A DNA stretch of 64,000 nucleotides from Scortum barcoo. Lineage: Eukaryota > Chordata > Actinopteri > Centrarchiformes > Terapontidae. The stretch lies in the NCBI GenBank assembly GCA_023238725.1, contig CM041553.1, forward strand, positions 21,820,001 through 21,884,000. Direction: 5' to 3'. Under the pieces are notes generated by a model. That model was not told the origin of the DNA, did not search any database, and worked only from the letters and a program-made list of their open reading frames with translations. The position numbers and the translations under genes were made by a program. Positions 45,601 to 61,700 of the stretch are shown in pieces; within the stretch, counting starts at the first letter, position 1; each line of letters opens with the position of its first letter.

Positions 45601-48600
45601 CAACAACAGTCTTTGTTTTTCTTATAACAGCTTCCACTGCGCCCGTTCCCTCCTCTCACTCACTTCATTTATGTCAACTATATATATTATTTACTTCTTC
45701 CCATTCCTTCTGAGCTCCCCTAATCGATCCAAACAATATAGAGAGTGCTCATGCGCTGTTTTACAAGAAGGAGATGATGGTTATGGAGAGATTTGTTTTG
45801 GTGTTGACAGTGTAACAGAAGGGTAAAGTAGGTATACTTTCTTATTGCAGAAACCACTGGTCTGGTTTGGTAAAACATACAATACGTTGAGAATAACAGT
45901 CACGTTTTCCTTCTCTTACACTTGCTTTAAACTTCAGATTACCTGGTAACAATGTAGGTCAGTGTAAAAACATAATTTCATTGTGATAAGTCACATGAAC
46001 TTGCAGTCATGAGTATAATGTTAGTTGCCGCCTTATCAGAGTTGTCGTAATTACCACTTCCTAACCAGTAAATGGGACTCGGAAACTGGGATTGTGATTG
46101 GGATAAGACTTTACAGCAGTCAGTCTAGGTAGTTAAACCTAAATTTACATATATGTGAATTTATGTGTACATATTGCTTTATCAACAATGGGCAGTATTT
46201 TTAAACTTCACATGATTAACTTTTCAATCACACAGCACGAGATTCACTCATTTCAACCAGTTTCGGAAATCAAACCATCAAACATGGAGAATATACTGCA
46301 CCTGTGTAGTGTTTCAAGACACCTCATGTATGCCTACTGTACATGCTTTCTGTAGACATGTGTAACCAGTAATCATGGATGTGACCATTAGCTTTCATGA
46401 CAGTAATGAAGACATACAGGCTACTTTGGTCAATCCCTGTAAGGTCAAATAGAACAAAGGTCACCTGATTGATGTAACCAGTATGATGACATCAATATTA
46501 AGACCTTGTAGCTCGTGAATGTCACAGTTTTTTCAATAAAACTTTTTTTAAAAAAAAAAGTTCAGATTCTGTATTAGTTATTATTTAGTTATTATTTAGG
46601 AATATTGTTTCAGTGGCTTTCTGGCATCTTAGACAAACCACTTTATCACGCTTTGTTAAGTTTCATGGGACTGTTGCAATTTGAGAAATATGTTACTTAA
46701 CTGACTTAAAAAAAAATAAAGTACTAGAGGTCCTTAATAAGTGACTTTTATATTTTAGTCCAGGTCACATACTTTTAATGAGACAGGCTCAATATAATGA
46801 GATATCGTACTTCCTATAAACAGCCAATATAAATGCATATCCAGTAACAAAATCTGTTTGGTGCATTAAAACATCTTGGCTCCTGCTCTTAATGGTACTG
46901 AACAGGAGCATATCCACTGTAACATCCTTAAATCTGTACTGGAACAATTTACTGCATGTTGTTTAATCCCAACTGAACGTAGTAGAAATATTTTCATCCA
47001 TTAATGTCTTACACAACAGCTTAGAGCCCAGAAAAAATGCTTGGATTGACATGGAGGTGCCTGTGCCTTCCCCTCGCCATATCAGATACATACTAACAGC
47101 AAGGTTACAGAGGTGGTTGAGCCTCATGCATTAGAGATGAATCGGGAAAATGATCTCGTATACACAAGAAAATAGCTACAGCAGCTGCTACAGTACTTAC
47201 TGTCATTTAATGTTTTATGTTTGTATAAAAATAAATGTCAGAGCAGAGTGTGTTCTAGATTTTAATGTTTTCATCTGCAGCACATAGACGTTTTCCCTGA
47301 CAAGCATCGGGGAGCCTAATCATACTGTTCATGGTTCCTCCGCTCGTTCAAAGATCATAAAAATGTGAGCATGGACGGATTGGAGATTTTGTCTACGGGC
47401 AATGGCAAAAGTGATGTTTTAATTCTGTAATCCAAGTAAAAACTATTCAAGCTTATGTTTTGTATAAATTGTAGCTTCTACATATATTGAGCAGCTGCAA
47501 CATAAACAGTTTCTATGCAGTTTGGTTTATAAAGTAAAACAACAGCCGAGAGCTACTTTTTGTAAAGGGGTCCATTTTGTTATTATTCCTAACAGAAAGC
47601 ACTACAAAGCACCATACGCTATATTTACAACTTCTAAACGTGGCATGAGCAGCTGATGAGTAGCACTTGAGGGCAGCATTATGCCATCTCTGTCCTTCCT
47701 CTGTCCACATGCTCTTACAATAATGAGATACAGAATAACTCCATATACTCAATTTAAAATCAAAATGTATTACCCTCTGGTCAAAAGGGGCTTTTCTATT
47801 CAGGCAACATTGCTTGTGAGACCTGATTTAGTAAAAAGTCCAGTTTGTAATCCACTCTGCTGTTGTTTAAAGGATCTATTTTTGGTGTTTGGTAAGAGTG
47901 TGAAATCCTCAGGATTAGTCTAAAAAACAATTTGAAGCTGTTGCGAATGAATGAATTATGATATGACTTGATAGGATCATGAACCTTAAACAGATTTTCT
48001 GACCACTTCCTTTGTTGAAGAGTTGATTTTAAATCTTAAATCTTGATGAAAAACAGAGGCTCTGTGTTTGTTTTGCAGGGGGGAAGGAGGAAACATTTCT
48101 TTTTAATCATTTTCAGGTTTTTTGTTTGTGTCTGTGGCACTTCTGTTAGAAATGACTGACCTATTTAGGTTGGAATAGCGTGATGGATGTTGATTGTGTC
48201 TTTAAGTTGAAAATGATAAAGAAAAATACATTTTTAAGCAGTAAAGCAACAAGGAAAACCTGTATTTGTTCAAAATTTGGACAGAGTAACATTTGATAAC
48301 TTTTCACACCCGGTGTGTGTGAGAAATTCTACTTGACAGGACTTGCATGGTTTAGTATTACCTGCTACTCCTTACCCATCATGTTCAATGTGTCTAACAA
48401 GCCCTCTAGAGCATTTCAGTAAACTTAAACTGTCGGAAAATACACTCGCAATGAAGTTTACCTTCAGTCCTACCTGCCGTCTGTACTGCTCATCTAACAA
48501 AGTGGGAGTGTTAAGAGAAGTCAGTACCTATAAATTCATTAAACATTCTTTCTTTGCTCTGTTTCTCTCGTCTTAATCTCGTTAACCCCCTCTGCCTCAA

Positions 48601-49693
48601 ACTCCCCTCTCCGTGTCCATCCGTCTCTGGTAGTTTCAACGCATTCCCTCGATCCTCCTCTCTAATCAGGATTCTGCAGGGATCACTTGCTCATCTCATT
48701 CCTTCACTCTGCAAATATTACATTCCCTTCTTTCTTCTCCATTCCCCCCTCTACTCTGGCAGAAATCAATGTGTCTAAAGCAGGACAGATAACCTTGTGT
48801 TTGAAGTACTAAGAGCGAGGGGGTGGGACAGGGGAGTTGAGGGGGAGAGACGGGCAGAGGAGTGATATTGAAACCATTAAAGGATATTCAGATTCTTCCT
48901 CTAACTTAATTCTCTCTCTTTCTCTCTTCTCCATAGGACACTTGAAGGTGCAGCAGAGCAAAACCCCTCCAAGACAGAAAAAGGGCTGTGTGCCAGTCTA
49001 TAACACTGGACACTCATATTATAAGTACTCGTCTGTGTGCGTTTGAACCTTTTTTTTATGTTAAGAAATTAACGAAATTCTTATGTGTGTGGGTGTTTGA
49101 GCATTTTGTTGTCCTGAGTGTCACCTTGTATCCTTGGATGAGTCCATTCTGGGTCTCGAGGGGGGGTGTGTCCCAGGTCACTTCCAGGATGGAGGGAGAC
49201 ACAGCCGACACTTTGATAGACTGAGGGGCCACCGATGGAGCTGCAGAAGGAGAGGTGTTTCGTCAGACTGTTACTGTGCGATAGAGTGGAATGGGGGAAG
49301 AAATGTTCTACCTTTCCAATTAGAACGGGCCTAAGGCAGTACCTTGTTACTCCACTGTACCGCACATATGCATGAACACTCGGCATCGTGCACTTGAGGC
49401 TAGAGAAAAGGCCTTATCACCCCATTTCATCATCCCCCCCCCCAGCCCTTTTCTGCCTCCCCCTCCTGCTTCTCCTGCTTATCCTCACCTCTCGCTTGTC
49501 TGCATGTGCTATGTATGGCCTACACGCACACACGCTACACACACCCCTTGAATACGGATTCAGTGATGGTCTGATGGAGGGAGTGTGAGATGGTGAGAGA
49601 AATTGCAAAATTTGCAGTGCGTGGGTGTTCTGATCATAACGCGCATAAAATCTGTTCACCTGCACTGCGTTTGTGGTTCGTCTGCCTTGTAGC

Positions 49694-49726
<33 letters not shown>

Positions 49727-52700
49727 TATATATTTGCACTCCTGTCTGTCTAATGGATCCGGATTTGGCTCTCCGGGTGAAAGTTAAACAGCGGTTGGGC
49801 CATCACTACAAAATAGATGACCTTGTGCAGCTCTTGACGACATTCAGATGTGTCCACACACTCACACACACACAAACACACACCACACACACAAACTATT
49901 AGGAACCATCACTGAGCCTCTCAAAGGCAATGTCATTCAAGTGGCAATAAGAGCAAGACAGGAGGCGTGGCGTGAACAGGACAAAGAAAGAGAGAGAGGA
50001 GAAGGAGAGGGAGCGTCAGGAGCAAAGGATAAGCCAAAATTAACTGAGAGCAGAAAAAAACAGACCCCCCAAAAAAAAAAAAAATAAAAAATTGACAAAA
50101 CATTCCCAACTCAGGGTCCCCTTACAAGCTTCTTCCAGCAGTTTCAACCAAATCACACACTGTCAAAAAGCAGATGATGTGCTCTGGATGAATCACAGCT
50201 ACTAAGCTTGTATGTGAACAGATAAAAGCAATCATAATCTACTGAGCAATGGTTATGATATAATGCTCTGGAGAAAGTAAACAGATCTTGAGATGGAACT
50301 CGTGTGTAAAACCACAATTTCTACCATCAAGAATGTGCTTTGATTCTTTGAAAAATGTTAAAAAAGATATATTGAGAAGTACATATAAATGAAAAGAAAT
50401 TAAACCCCATGCTAAGGGATGTAACAAGAGCTAGAGGCTCAGCTCAATGTGCCATTATGTATGCTGCTGTTGTGTTAAGCGCAACCTTCTAACAACACAC
50501 TCAACATTCAACAATAAAATTTCCTTTTTTGGGGATTTTACCCCACAAGTAAAAAAAACATTCATAAACAAGACATCACACATTGAAAGTGTGACCACTC
50601 CAGCAGCTTCCTTCTGTTTCCACCTACCTGCCTCTCCAACAGACACCTCGACCGGAGTTGAGGGAGGGCTCTCTCCGATGATATTGTAGCTCGTCATTAC
50701 AATCTGGTAGCGTTTGAACTTCTTTAGTTCTGCAAAGACATACAAATACTTCAATTTACATCTGCACAACATGCAAGCAGCGGGCATACGGTACGGTAGC
50801 TGTCATTGCCACTGGTTCTCCTTACTCTAGAGGCTGGTTGCTTATGAAGGTGACTAAAACTAAATCCAAAACATGAAGCTCACAGGAGCATTACTTCCCA
50901 GTTTCATTCTAAATTACTTACGTGTCAATTCAAACTCTGTTAGCGAGGCACTGCTGACTGTCTTGAAGGTGCTCTTGGCTTTGGGAGAGTGAGATAAAGA
51001 TGGAGTAAATCAATAAATCTTTCAAGTTCAATAATAAACTGTGCAATTATAATGCCATTCAAATAAATGTTTGTTTTCAAGAGGAAAAAGTTTTAAAGAC
51101 ATTGCAATAGCATTGTTTCGGTACTGTGAACATCAGATGAAAAGAGAAGATACTCAGTCTACTACGTGAATAAAACACTGAATGCTGTACAATAAATATG
51201 ACTGTGCAATATGGGTGATCTCATAAGAAAACAATGGTCACGTTTGCTCATTATCTCAGAGCTCATCACTGCAGTATCAACAGTTAAAAAATGTTTTTTT
51301 TTAAAATAAACATTATTATACTATTAGTATTACATTTGCTGTTATGAATCAAACTTTTTTGTCCATTATTGCTTATTTTGTGCCTTCATATAATAAAGGT
51401 GCTTTCATCTGCGTATTTTTTCTTCTTCAAGGATTTCAATGCAGCGGCTCAAAACCTACCCTTATGATCCAATAAAATCACTATTTTACACTTGTGCAGT
51501 TGTCAGACAAAAAGACAGAGTGCATCAGCTGCTCTGTTTGCTGTTTTTCCCTTTTTTCACCCTCTCCAACCAAAAGAGCATATAAAATGTAAGAAATGGA
51601 TCAAACGTCAAACGTGTGTATTTGCTCTTATGTAAGCTGCAATTATTAGCATGTCTGGCAAACCAGCTTACTACCAACAGTAGTAACCAAATGTAACCAA
51701 GTGCCCAGAAGCAAATCATTGACTTACTGTTACCTGAGATATTGTGATGTTTGCCAACTACACTGGTTAGTTTTCTTCCAAAAAGCCAAAAAGTAAAATG
51801 ATGAGTAAAAATAAATCTGTAATCAATAAAAGCATCTTTAAAGTCTTTTTGTTATAAAATTTAATTGATTAATGAAGCTAAATTAATAAAATCTCCCAGT
51901 GAAAGTTGTCATTTCAACTGCTTTTCTTTATCTCTGTCAGCAGTGAAGAATCAATAGTGATAAACATGTAAAACTTTAATCACTGTAAACTGCACTATGT
52001 GAGAACAGGTAATAACAACGGCGACAACATTAGTTTCAGTACTACTCACTTGTAATGAGGGCACTTGTGGTGTTGTTTTTGGTTGCCTGGACCTCCGCCT
52101 CAGCGAAAGTGGACGTGTTTAGTGCGAGCTCTCTATAATACAGTCGGTATCCAGTCAACATCCCGTTAATACTGTTATCACTGGGTTGCTGAAAACATAC
52201 AAGCAAGCACACGTAGGCAGATGTTAATAAGTAACAGTGCTCCATTTCTCACAAAAGACACTTCTGAGAATCCTGCACTGTGCTCATTTTCATTTCCTTG
52301 GTGTAGTGGGGTGACTGACAGAATGGCGGAGAAGCATTTTATCAGCAGTCCACTTTAAAGGGCTGGTGGATTGGTCTGGCTGTAACCCGCACAGACAAAG
52401 TGATGCTTCAGTGGCTTTGGCACTCTTGTAAAGGATGATGAAATTGCTGGTGACTTTGTTTTTCATTGCCTCCTTCTGCTTTGACATAAAGGCTAGAAGG
52501 AGTGAGCGAAGGCACTTCCAAACAGAAGAGGAAGAGTGACAAGCAGTGAAGTAGCCAGGCTGTATTTACTGTCTGCTCACATGTCACTGTTGCTCTAAAC
52601 CACATCTATTTCCCCTTTTCTTTCTTTTTTCCTACGTTGTTGAACATTGCTGATGTTTGCTCCTCTCGCCCTTTAATACGTCTCCTGCTGGTATATCCTC

Positions 52701-55700
52701 ATTAAGATTTTGATCATTTCGCCCCTCCAGCCACAGCTGTCAGTCCCTCCGTCTGTCCATCCCTCCCTCTTGCCATCCCTCCAATCTGTCTGTGCTGCCC
52801 TCTGACCTTTCCTGGTTCGATAAGTAATGATAATTGCATCCGCAGACGCAAACACACACAGCACGAACACACACAACACTCTGCGGGGGTCTCATTCTCC
52901 AAGTGGGTGATTAACCTGCACTTAAAGTTTTGCTGTGTAAGTCTGTGTGTATATAATGCATGTGTGCCTCAGGGGTCACTGTTGTGTTAGAAGTCAGATA
53001 ATACCTTCCACTGCACCAGGACTGAGGTAGTAGTTGTTGGTTTCACTGCAAGGATCACTGGAGGCTCATCAGGCACTGAAAGAAAAAGAAAAAGAGAGAG
53101 GTAGTGAGGAGGAAAAAAACATAAAAACATGACGTGCTTTTGTCCACCCTGTTACAGTGCTTCCAAATGTCCTTCTTCCCTCCCCTGCTCTCAGCTCTCA
53201 CCATCCTGCAGAGTTGTAACAGCCTCTGTCTCTTTGCTGAGGACACTGTCTCCTACATCGTTGGTGGCCAGCATTCGAAACTTGTACGACGTAAAGGGCT
53301 TCAGCCTATAAACACACATAGACAAAAATGACAAAAATAAATCTCACATTAATTCACATGCTATTGATTTTAGGCTTAGTCTTACATCTCTCTCTCACTC
53401 TTTCACTGTGTATCTTTATTTTTTTTTTAATTTTCACAGTTAAAAACGTTTTTAACAGTGGCCTTGGATGAGGAGACAAGGTCTTGAAATAATCATCTTT
53501 CCTTACCTTTCCTAATTGTCTCCACTGCCAAAGTATTTTTTACTGCCATACTACCAAAACATCTTATCAGCATTTCTCCTCTGTGCAAGGTGAATGCATT
53601 AATAAGCACAGACTAACAATGTACATCAGTCATTTTAAAAAACACTTTACTCTAGAGCCACTTATAATCAGCCCAATGAACACAAAACCCATTGTAGCAT
53701 GATAATAGTTTCATTGTACTCTCTCCTGCACACCGTGGGAAATTGTTTAAATTTTTAAAAAGGACAGTCTGTGACAAAACAGTCATTTTCTCTCATTTTT
53801 TATTGATCTAACCTATTATTAAGAAGACTATACGGAAGCCATTTAATATCTTGTAACAAGAAGTCATTCCACTACCGTTCTGAGACTGCTCACACATCTA
53901 CTTACAAAGTCCATCTCTAGACTTTATTTACATGCATCTGAGACTACAGAAGACCAGTTAGAAATTCAGCAGCCAACAGGAGAACAGCTCAAGTGTCTTC
54001 TTGTATAATAATGAGCCAGGCCCAATAAGGGACAAGAAAAGGGCCTATGGGGTTGTGGGTATCGTAGGAATAGAACATCAAAGGCACCAAGCTCAAAGAG
54101 GGTGGGGTACCACCAGCACTGGGAGGATGTTAAGGACAGTGTTTGAAAGTGTGCGTGTACTGCATGTGTGTGTCTATCTGTGCATCAGCCTGGGGACTTC
54201 GATGTTTTGGTTCCAAAGATGTCTCGGTGGAAAACAACAATTAAGGATAGATAACAAGTAAGTATGAGTGTGGAGCATGTGGAGATGTAAGCTAATTCCT
54301 CCATCCTGCGCTGTAATGAGAGCATTCAGTGATAGAATGAGTCGGAAAACGGCATCAAAACAACAACAGCAGTGCCACCACCACCATCATGGCAGATAGA
54401 CTCTCCCTGAGGCAGGTTGAAACAGGCTGGTGCAGACACACTGAGAGAACACTCTTCAGCATCTCAAATAGCCCTGTGATAGCTCGCAAAGAAGTGCACA
54501 CAAATAGTCACGAAGCTGAAGACACATGTGGGGGACACACACTGCACACGAGTAAAGCCTCATCGCTGTTCTGCTATTCAGGCTGTCAAAGTTGGAGCAG
54601 CCATCCTGTCTGACCACTGTCACCTGCTGCCATAATGACAGTCCCACCAGGGAGAAGAGGATAGAGGGATAAAGAGAGAGGAATGAAAAGGGAAGAGATG
54701 CAGTAGGAATGATGGCCCTCTTCCAGGGGAGGAGCAGGAGATGTGATGCTTCAGGATGAATAAGGGAAAAAACACATGCTGTATGGTTTTTGAAAGCACT
54801 GGCTGGTGATGGATGGAGTGAGAGAGGGAAGGAGGTGGGGACAACAAGAGCGATGACAGATGAAAAGGTAAGAATGGTTGTAGAGGGAGACAATGGAAAC
54901 AGCACATACAAACTTGAAAGAAAGAAGGCAGAGTCAGAAAGAAGGGTATTAAGAGGAAAAGACAGAGCAGTTCCTGCTGTGCCTGTGTGATTAGGTGACT
55001 GAGATACTCCACCTTTCCACAGTGATTATGATTACTCTGCTCTCCCCGGTGGTTTATGTTTTTTTTTGTTTGTTTGTTTTGCTCCACAAACCTTTCTGGT
55101 ACATCATATGCTAAATAAATAAAACTTTCCCCTCTGTGTTCTAATTCTGTTTGTCTTTGAGAATTCACAGCATGCTCCCTCGCTCTCTCTCTTTGTCCAC
55201 TCTTCTCCCCAAGGATGCATAAATATTAGAACAAGATTTTTTACACAGCAAGTCCAGAATGTCATGCTAAACAAAATATCCATGTTAGGGCTCAAAAAAC
55301 AGTAATTGGGCATTTTAATTCCTGTTTTCACCAAGGATGCTTGAGATGTGACTGTTGGGTAACCTCTCAACCCCCTTAGACACTGTTGCTACGCCTGACA
55401 AGCTTTTCCTTTCTTGCACAGCACATACTGTATGTGGTTCACACTGATCACTGTGGCAGTTTTACCACTTGAAATTCATTGTAATTTTTTAAACAATGGC
55501 TCCTTGATTTCGGGGGGGGTTGTAGGGGGGGGTTGTAAACAGTCAATTGGCATTCAAAAATTACTATGCCATCACCACACATGCAGGTATGTGTATATGA
55601 TTTTACATGTGTGCACATGTGTACCTCTCGACAGTCCAGGTGGTCACGTTGTGTGAGATGTCGGCGGTGTGTGTGTTCCAGTCCCCGTTGGGCAGCTCTT

Positions 55701-58700
55701 TGACCTGCAGAGTGAAGTACCTCAGCGGGGAGGACCCTGAGCCACCCATCACCCAGTGCAGGCGGAGACGCCGAGATTCAACCCCATCCTGAGGAACAGA
55801 CAATTTCCTAGGTGGCTGGGGACGCTCTGTGGATGAGGTAAGTGGGAGAAAGAGAGGAGATAAAGAGAAGTGAGTGACAAGGGTAAGGACAGGGGAATTG
55901 AAGAGGAAGGAGGAGAGGGAAAAAGAGAGCAACTGATTAAAATTTTAAGACCAATTTCAATTTGAATAAAACACATTAATTCACACATAAAATGATGTTC
56001 TGTGATTGTATTACCACATACCAGTACGTATAACCGTGTGTGTATTTTTGTTACGCAGTGACAGATTCTGTAAAGAGCTTTAGAAATACAGTTCAGTGAC
56101 AAATTAGAGGACAGGGCACTGCACATTACCACAAGTCAAAAAGGTGATGGACGCAAAAAAAAAAAAAGGGTCAATACATCTACATGCTTATCAAACACAT
56201 TCGCAAGGGGGATAAGTACAGGCACAAGCCTCCAAAACAGCTTCAATGCTTCTTATCTAACTGGAAATATGTTGAATAAAAGATGCACTGCAACCTGTAA
56301 TGATCTTTCCTTTCATCTCCTCACATCACAGTTATACAGTGATACTTTTTCTGTCTGAAGTTTTTGTCATACACATGCAGAAAAAGACAGTTAGAGAGCT
56401 GGATACTGGTATACATGACTCCCTTAAAAAATCTGTTTTGTAAAGTAGGAATCTAGCTGGGGAAATCTCATGGACAGAAATCAGTTTACTGCAAACATGC
56501 AGGTGTGACCTGGTTACTTTTATGCATGTAAAAATGTTGAGTTCCCCGTATAGAAACATTGGCATTAAATATGTTTCTCCACTCATTAATTCACATTTCT
56601 ACTTTAATTTACCTTCTATTTGTAGCACTACATGTGAAAATTAACCTGGACACCTATTCACCTGGACAAATGGAGACTACCATGCACCATATGCCTTGTA
56701 ACATAGGACAACCTACATTTACATCATATATGCATCAGTGTGACTGTTAAAATGCACACATATGTTTAAATGCAACAAGACATCTAACCACTGCAGCATC
56801 AAAGAAACAATTTCTCAACAGATTGCCAGTGTGTGTGTGTATGTGTGTGTGCATATATTTGGTTTATTCGTCTTTGTCTTCGCTATTCAATTAGAAGATG
56901 AAAGATGGCTCTGGGAGTCAGTATCTTTCTACAACTGTGTTGGCAATAGCTCTGTGATTAGTAGATGTGTGTACACACACACATGCGCGCATACACGCAC
57001 AAACAAAAACACACAGCTGGGGGGCAAACAACTCTTTCATTTCAGTGGCATCAAGTTATCGATTAATTCTAGAAATAGAAGCATTATTGATTCTCTCTGA
57101 AGTTTAATTAATCAGCTCTTATGTTCTCAAACATACACACACATACACAGACACACAGACTCGCCTTCCTTCATTCATCCTTATCACCACTAATTTAAGT
57201 CAAATCTGTTTGCCTCCCTTCTTTCCTCACGCCCTGATTCTTTAGTCCTTCAAGATTTGACTATTCTCTGCCTCTTTTGTTTTCCTGATACCATCTGTGT
57301 CTCCCTGTCTCCTCTCCTCTTGTGGTGTTCCACAGTTAAGATCATGTCCTGATAATAAACTCATAATTGTCAGAACGAGTGCTGCCCTTTCAGCGTTTAC
57401 GCGACTGCTATGCAAGGGAGAGGAGTGTGGAAGGAGTGTGGAGTGTCGGTACGAGGGGAAAGAAAAGATATAGTTGCACGGGGATGAATTCACCCTCTCT
57501 GAGACAAGAATCATTATAAATAAATCTCTCAAGAGGGAGTTGTGGTTTTCTCTAATTCATTCATGCACATGCACACAGCCTCACATGCATACACACCCAC
57601 ACGCACACTCCAAAAGCCAATTTTCTTTTTCTAGGGATTAAGTTGGTCTCTTCAGCATCATCAGAGAGAAATCTCTATTAGGCTATTCCGTCTATCTCAC
57701 AGTGAGAGTGGGCCATTATGTTACTGAAGTGGAACAGAGAACCACTGTATTCTATTTTAAAGAAATCCTGATAACAATGCTGCCGATGTTATATCTGATC
57801 CAATTAAAATGCACTAGACAAGCTGATAGCTCTGAACAGAATATGTGACATTGTGATTCCAGGTTTTCATAAGAAAAATCACTTCACTGTCACATTTTAA
57901 TGTAGGGACTTTTGTAGCATTTCAATGCTTTACCAGACATACACAGTGACGACTGACAGAGAAAATTGGAGAAAGAGATCAGGGATGACATATATCAAAG
58001 GCTGTGACGTTCAAACCAAAGTTATTCATGTTTGAACCTCCTGAGACACCAGTAACGCAGCAAAATCTTCTTTACAGTGATATTTCATTTGGGTGGAGGA
58101 GCTCTTCTCAGCTCAAGGGTGGTCAAACTTCAACTTGTGTCTGTTAAATGTTTGCACAAATATGATTTTTATTGTGACTTTTAAAAATTCATTTTCAAAA
58201 CAAACTATGATTAGTACTTACCTAAAAAACAGAAGTTACAAGACTATTTGATAAGATCTATTAATGCAATACAGTGGCCTAAATTCAAGTCAAAAGTATT
58301 GATGGTTTGAAAAGAATTTTGGTGGAAGCAGACAAAAACATCACAACTTTATATTTGTCTTTAAATCTGCTATAATAAATATTTTCAAATTAACACTGAA
58401 TCGTTCATAGTTTGTGGTGACAGAGACCGCAGTATCACCTGCAGTGTCCATCAGCCTATACAGAGCATTTTGGTATGTTTCAGCTAACTGTTTTAGTTTT
58501 ACAGCCTGCAGCTTTAGTGCTTTGGTTCACTCCCACCAGTGTAGCTTCAGCTAAAAGCTCTAAAATCCCACTGTACACTATCTGTCCAGCACCAAACTGC
58601 AGCCAGACAAAGCTACAGACTAGCTGGTGAAACACAGTGGAGAATTTAACAGCGTAAGAGTCAGATATTTTCTTTAGCAGTTGATTGTGGTGTTCTGTGT

Positions 58701-61700
58701 ACAGCTTGATTAAAAAAATATTTAAAAGATTATATAAAAGGTCTTGCCAGTGTTGTTTCAAAGCAGAATCTAAGGTTGAAAATGTAATCATGTTTAGCCC
58801 ACACTGGAAACCATCAGGCTCCTCAGGCAATGCTCTGGCTCACAGAGGACAAACACTGCAGCATAAACTTGGGAACATGTTGTCATGTGACAACACTGAC
58901 TCAGCCTGTGGCTGTAACACATGTACGGGTTGATGGACTGTATGATGGATCTGCAGTGTTGACTTTTATGGCTTGCAGCTTTAGCTACTACAGTTAAACA
59001 ATGTGCTCAGTTTTATGAGATGAAGCCTCACAGTTTAACAACCTGTAGCGCTGTATTGCATCCCAATAAACAGAAATGGTGGGAACCTCCTGCTTTGTTA
59101 ACATGTAATGCTGTCGTCTGAAGGAAAAACAAGTGGAGTCTGATGCAGACATTGTTGGAAGGAGGGAAACAGGCATTGATTAATACCTTACATCCCACTG
59201 TGTACTGTATATTATTAACTGTTCATGTCTTCTAGTTCACCAAGTTTCAGTCATTTCAAAAGCCACCCATCTTTAGATCTTGATTCCTGCTGTTTGCTTA
59301 CATTATCATCTACTCCCGTTTCTTGCCTTCCGCTAACATAACATTGGGCCATTTGTACCTTGACATCCGGTCAGTTTGTTCCACTCTGTTACCTACTCTT
59401 TGTCATCGTTCAGTCAAAAATCTTTCGTGAAATGTAACCTGTATTATCCAGTCCCACACAGCAGTAGCCTATAACTCATTATCCTCTGAAACACTAACGA
59501 TGGTCAGATTTTACTGATCCTTCTGATAATGATCAGTAAAATATTCCTCTCTAATAACTGTGTAAACTATTGGATACTTAAAGTGGGATATTCATTCATT
59601 TGGCAGCAGTTAAAATCCTTGCTGTGGCATTCTGAATGAGCAGTAGACATTAAAGCAGTTGACTGAAGCCAGAAGAAGGAGAAGAGCACAAGTCTAGAAA
59701 AGATGAGATAAAAGCACCACGAGTTCTGAATCTGAAGAGGATAAGAACTTGACTTTTTATTTGTTCCCAAATTGAAAGAAATAGAACTGCTCACACACTA
59801 CTTTACCACTTTAAAAGTCAAGTTACAAAAATATCTTTTTTGGCCACTGACTACATGTTGGAGAATATACTTCTTCTGCTACAGGTTATTTGAGACAAAA
59901 CTGTTTTTTTGGAGGGTTACTGTCACCGCTCAGCCTCCTACACCTCACCATAGACACGGGCTGTCATATTCAGTGTTTGAGTGTGTTCCTTTTATTTTCA
60001 CAGTTAATACCATAGGATGAAGCCAGTGACTGCTAAAATGAAATGTTAGAGATACATTAGCAACATTTTTGCTCCCCTGAAAGAGAAAATCACCGTGACT
60101 GCAGAGTGTTGATAGAGCTATTGATCAATAGTAATTACTTGGTTTAGAATTTAAGATTTACGACTTTCAGATCTTGCTTTCTGCTCTCATTTGGCAAAAA
60201 AAAAAAGACTTCCCAGTCACTGCTGTTTTAACACATTGCCAGTCTCATTCTCTTTATCACCAACTAACTGTGCATTTTTCACCCGCCCACAACAGAGTAT
60301 GGTGCTATGAGAAAGTAGCAAGTGGTGCATGACAGTTGAGTGAGAAAGGTTAATAATCCTTGTTGCCTCACTCAACAAGTCAATTAAGTTTGGCCTGTTT
60401 GGTGGATGGTATCAACACACTGAATGCCATAACTGTCTTTGGTCTCATAATCTAAAATTTATCATGATTATTTCATAAGCCTAGCTTGGCAGTCACCCCC
60501 TTTTAACGGACAACTATTGCACAGATGCCCAAGCTGTCTTTGGAACTCCTGACTCTGATGATGTCCCTGATACCTGGTGATTTAAATATCTACATTTACT
60601 GCCAAGCCGCTCTTCATCCACTGGAGTTTCTAAATGTCATTTCATCTTATTTTGTCTGTAAAATGTCCAACGCATGGAAAAGGTCATATTTTTTTCATCT
60701 TGTGCTAATGTTTAGTGAGCAGCAACGATGGATTCTGCACGTCCAAATACAAAATACTTGCTGTTGAAGCACCGGTAAAATGTCTGAGCTCTGCGCCTGA
60801 AGCCCACTGCTTGCTTTTCTTTCTTTAACTTTATCTCTGAAAGGACTTCACATAGACCATAATTCATTACACCTAGTAGGTCTGCAGAGATCATAAAATT
60901 TTAAAATGCTAAAACTTCACCTGACCTTTCCACACTCTTCCTGCACTGGCACTGCTGTAGGAAAAAGCATAATAGGTGATGAAATATAATCTTTGAATGA
61001 CTGACAGTTAATATGAAACTAGAGGGCAAAATAACCATAAAATAATTGCAGTTGTCTCCTCCAGTAAACGTTCCTAATGGCAAACATTTTAAAATATACG
61101 GTTAAAATTAATTACATTAATCAAGTCACTCCTGCTTACAATTGGCACAGTTACCTTATTTCATGTCTAATCTAGTTTATTTAACACATTTGATTTCCTT
61201 ATGCATTATTATAATTGAATGTGAATTTCATTACTGGTTATTACATTGCTGTGGTGCAAATGCCAGGAGACACATGATACATAAAACGGGGCATACGAAA
61301 TAAAAGCATATTTTACTTGTCATTAGTCAAAGCTTCTGAGCTCACACCCCATTATTCATGTTAAATTATCCAGCAATGCAGAGAAGTCATTTTTTACAGA
61401 AACGAAATGAACACACTTGTTATACTGGTTCCATTAGTGTGTGATTCAATACAGCTTCAGAATTAAATCATACTTTTACCTTTTTCAGTATAAAGAAAGA
61501 GAAGAGCAAGAAACTAATGTTGAATCTTCCGTGCCTAAGACACACTAGAGATTGCAGCTTTTTGTAAAGTTTTTTCATTGCCCTCAAACTATCCCATCAG
61601 TGACCCATCAACAACGCTCTGTTTACCCCTAAAGGCCTTTTTTACTCAGCATAGCAGAAAAAGCACAAATGCAACTAATAACATCAATTATGACTGTGTC

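Noticed and set aside
54620..55168. 182-codon minus-strand open frame in an sdk1 intron
   Set aside because: Ser/Pro/Leu-rich low-complexity translation of a purine-rich strand; lies between good sdk1 exons and has no domain.
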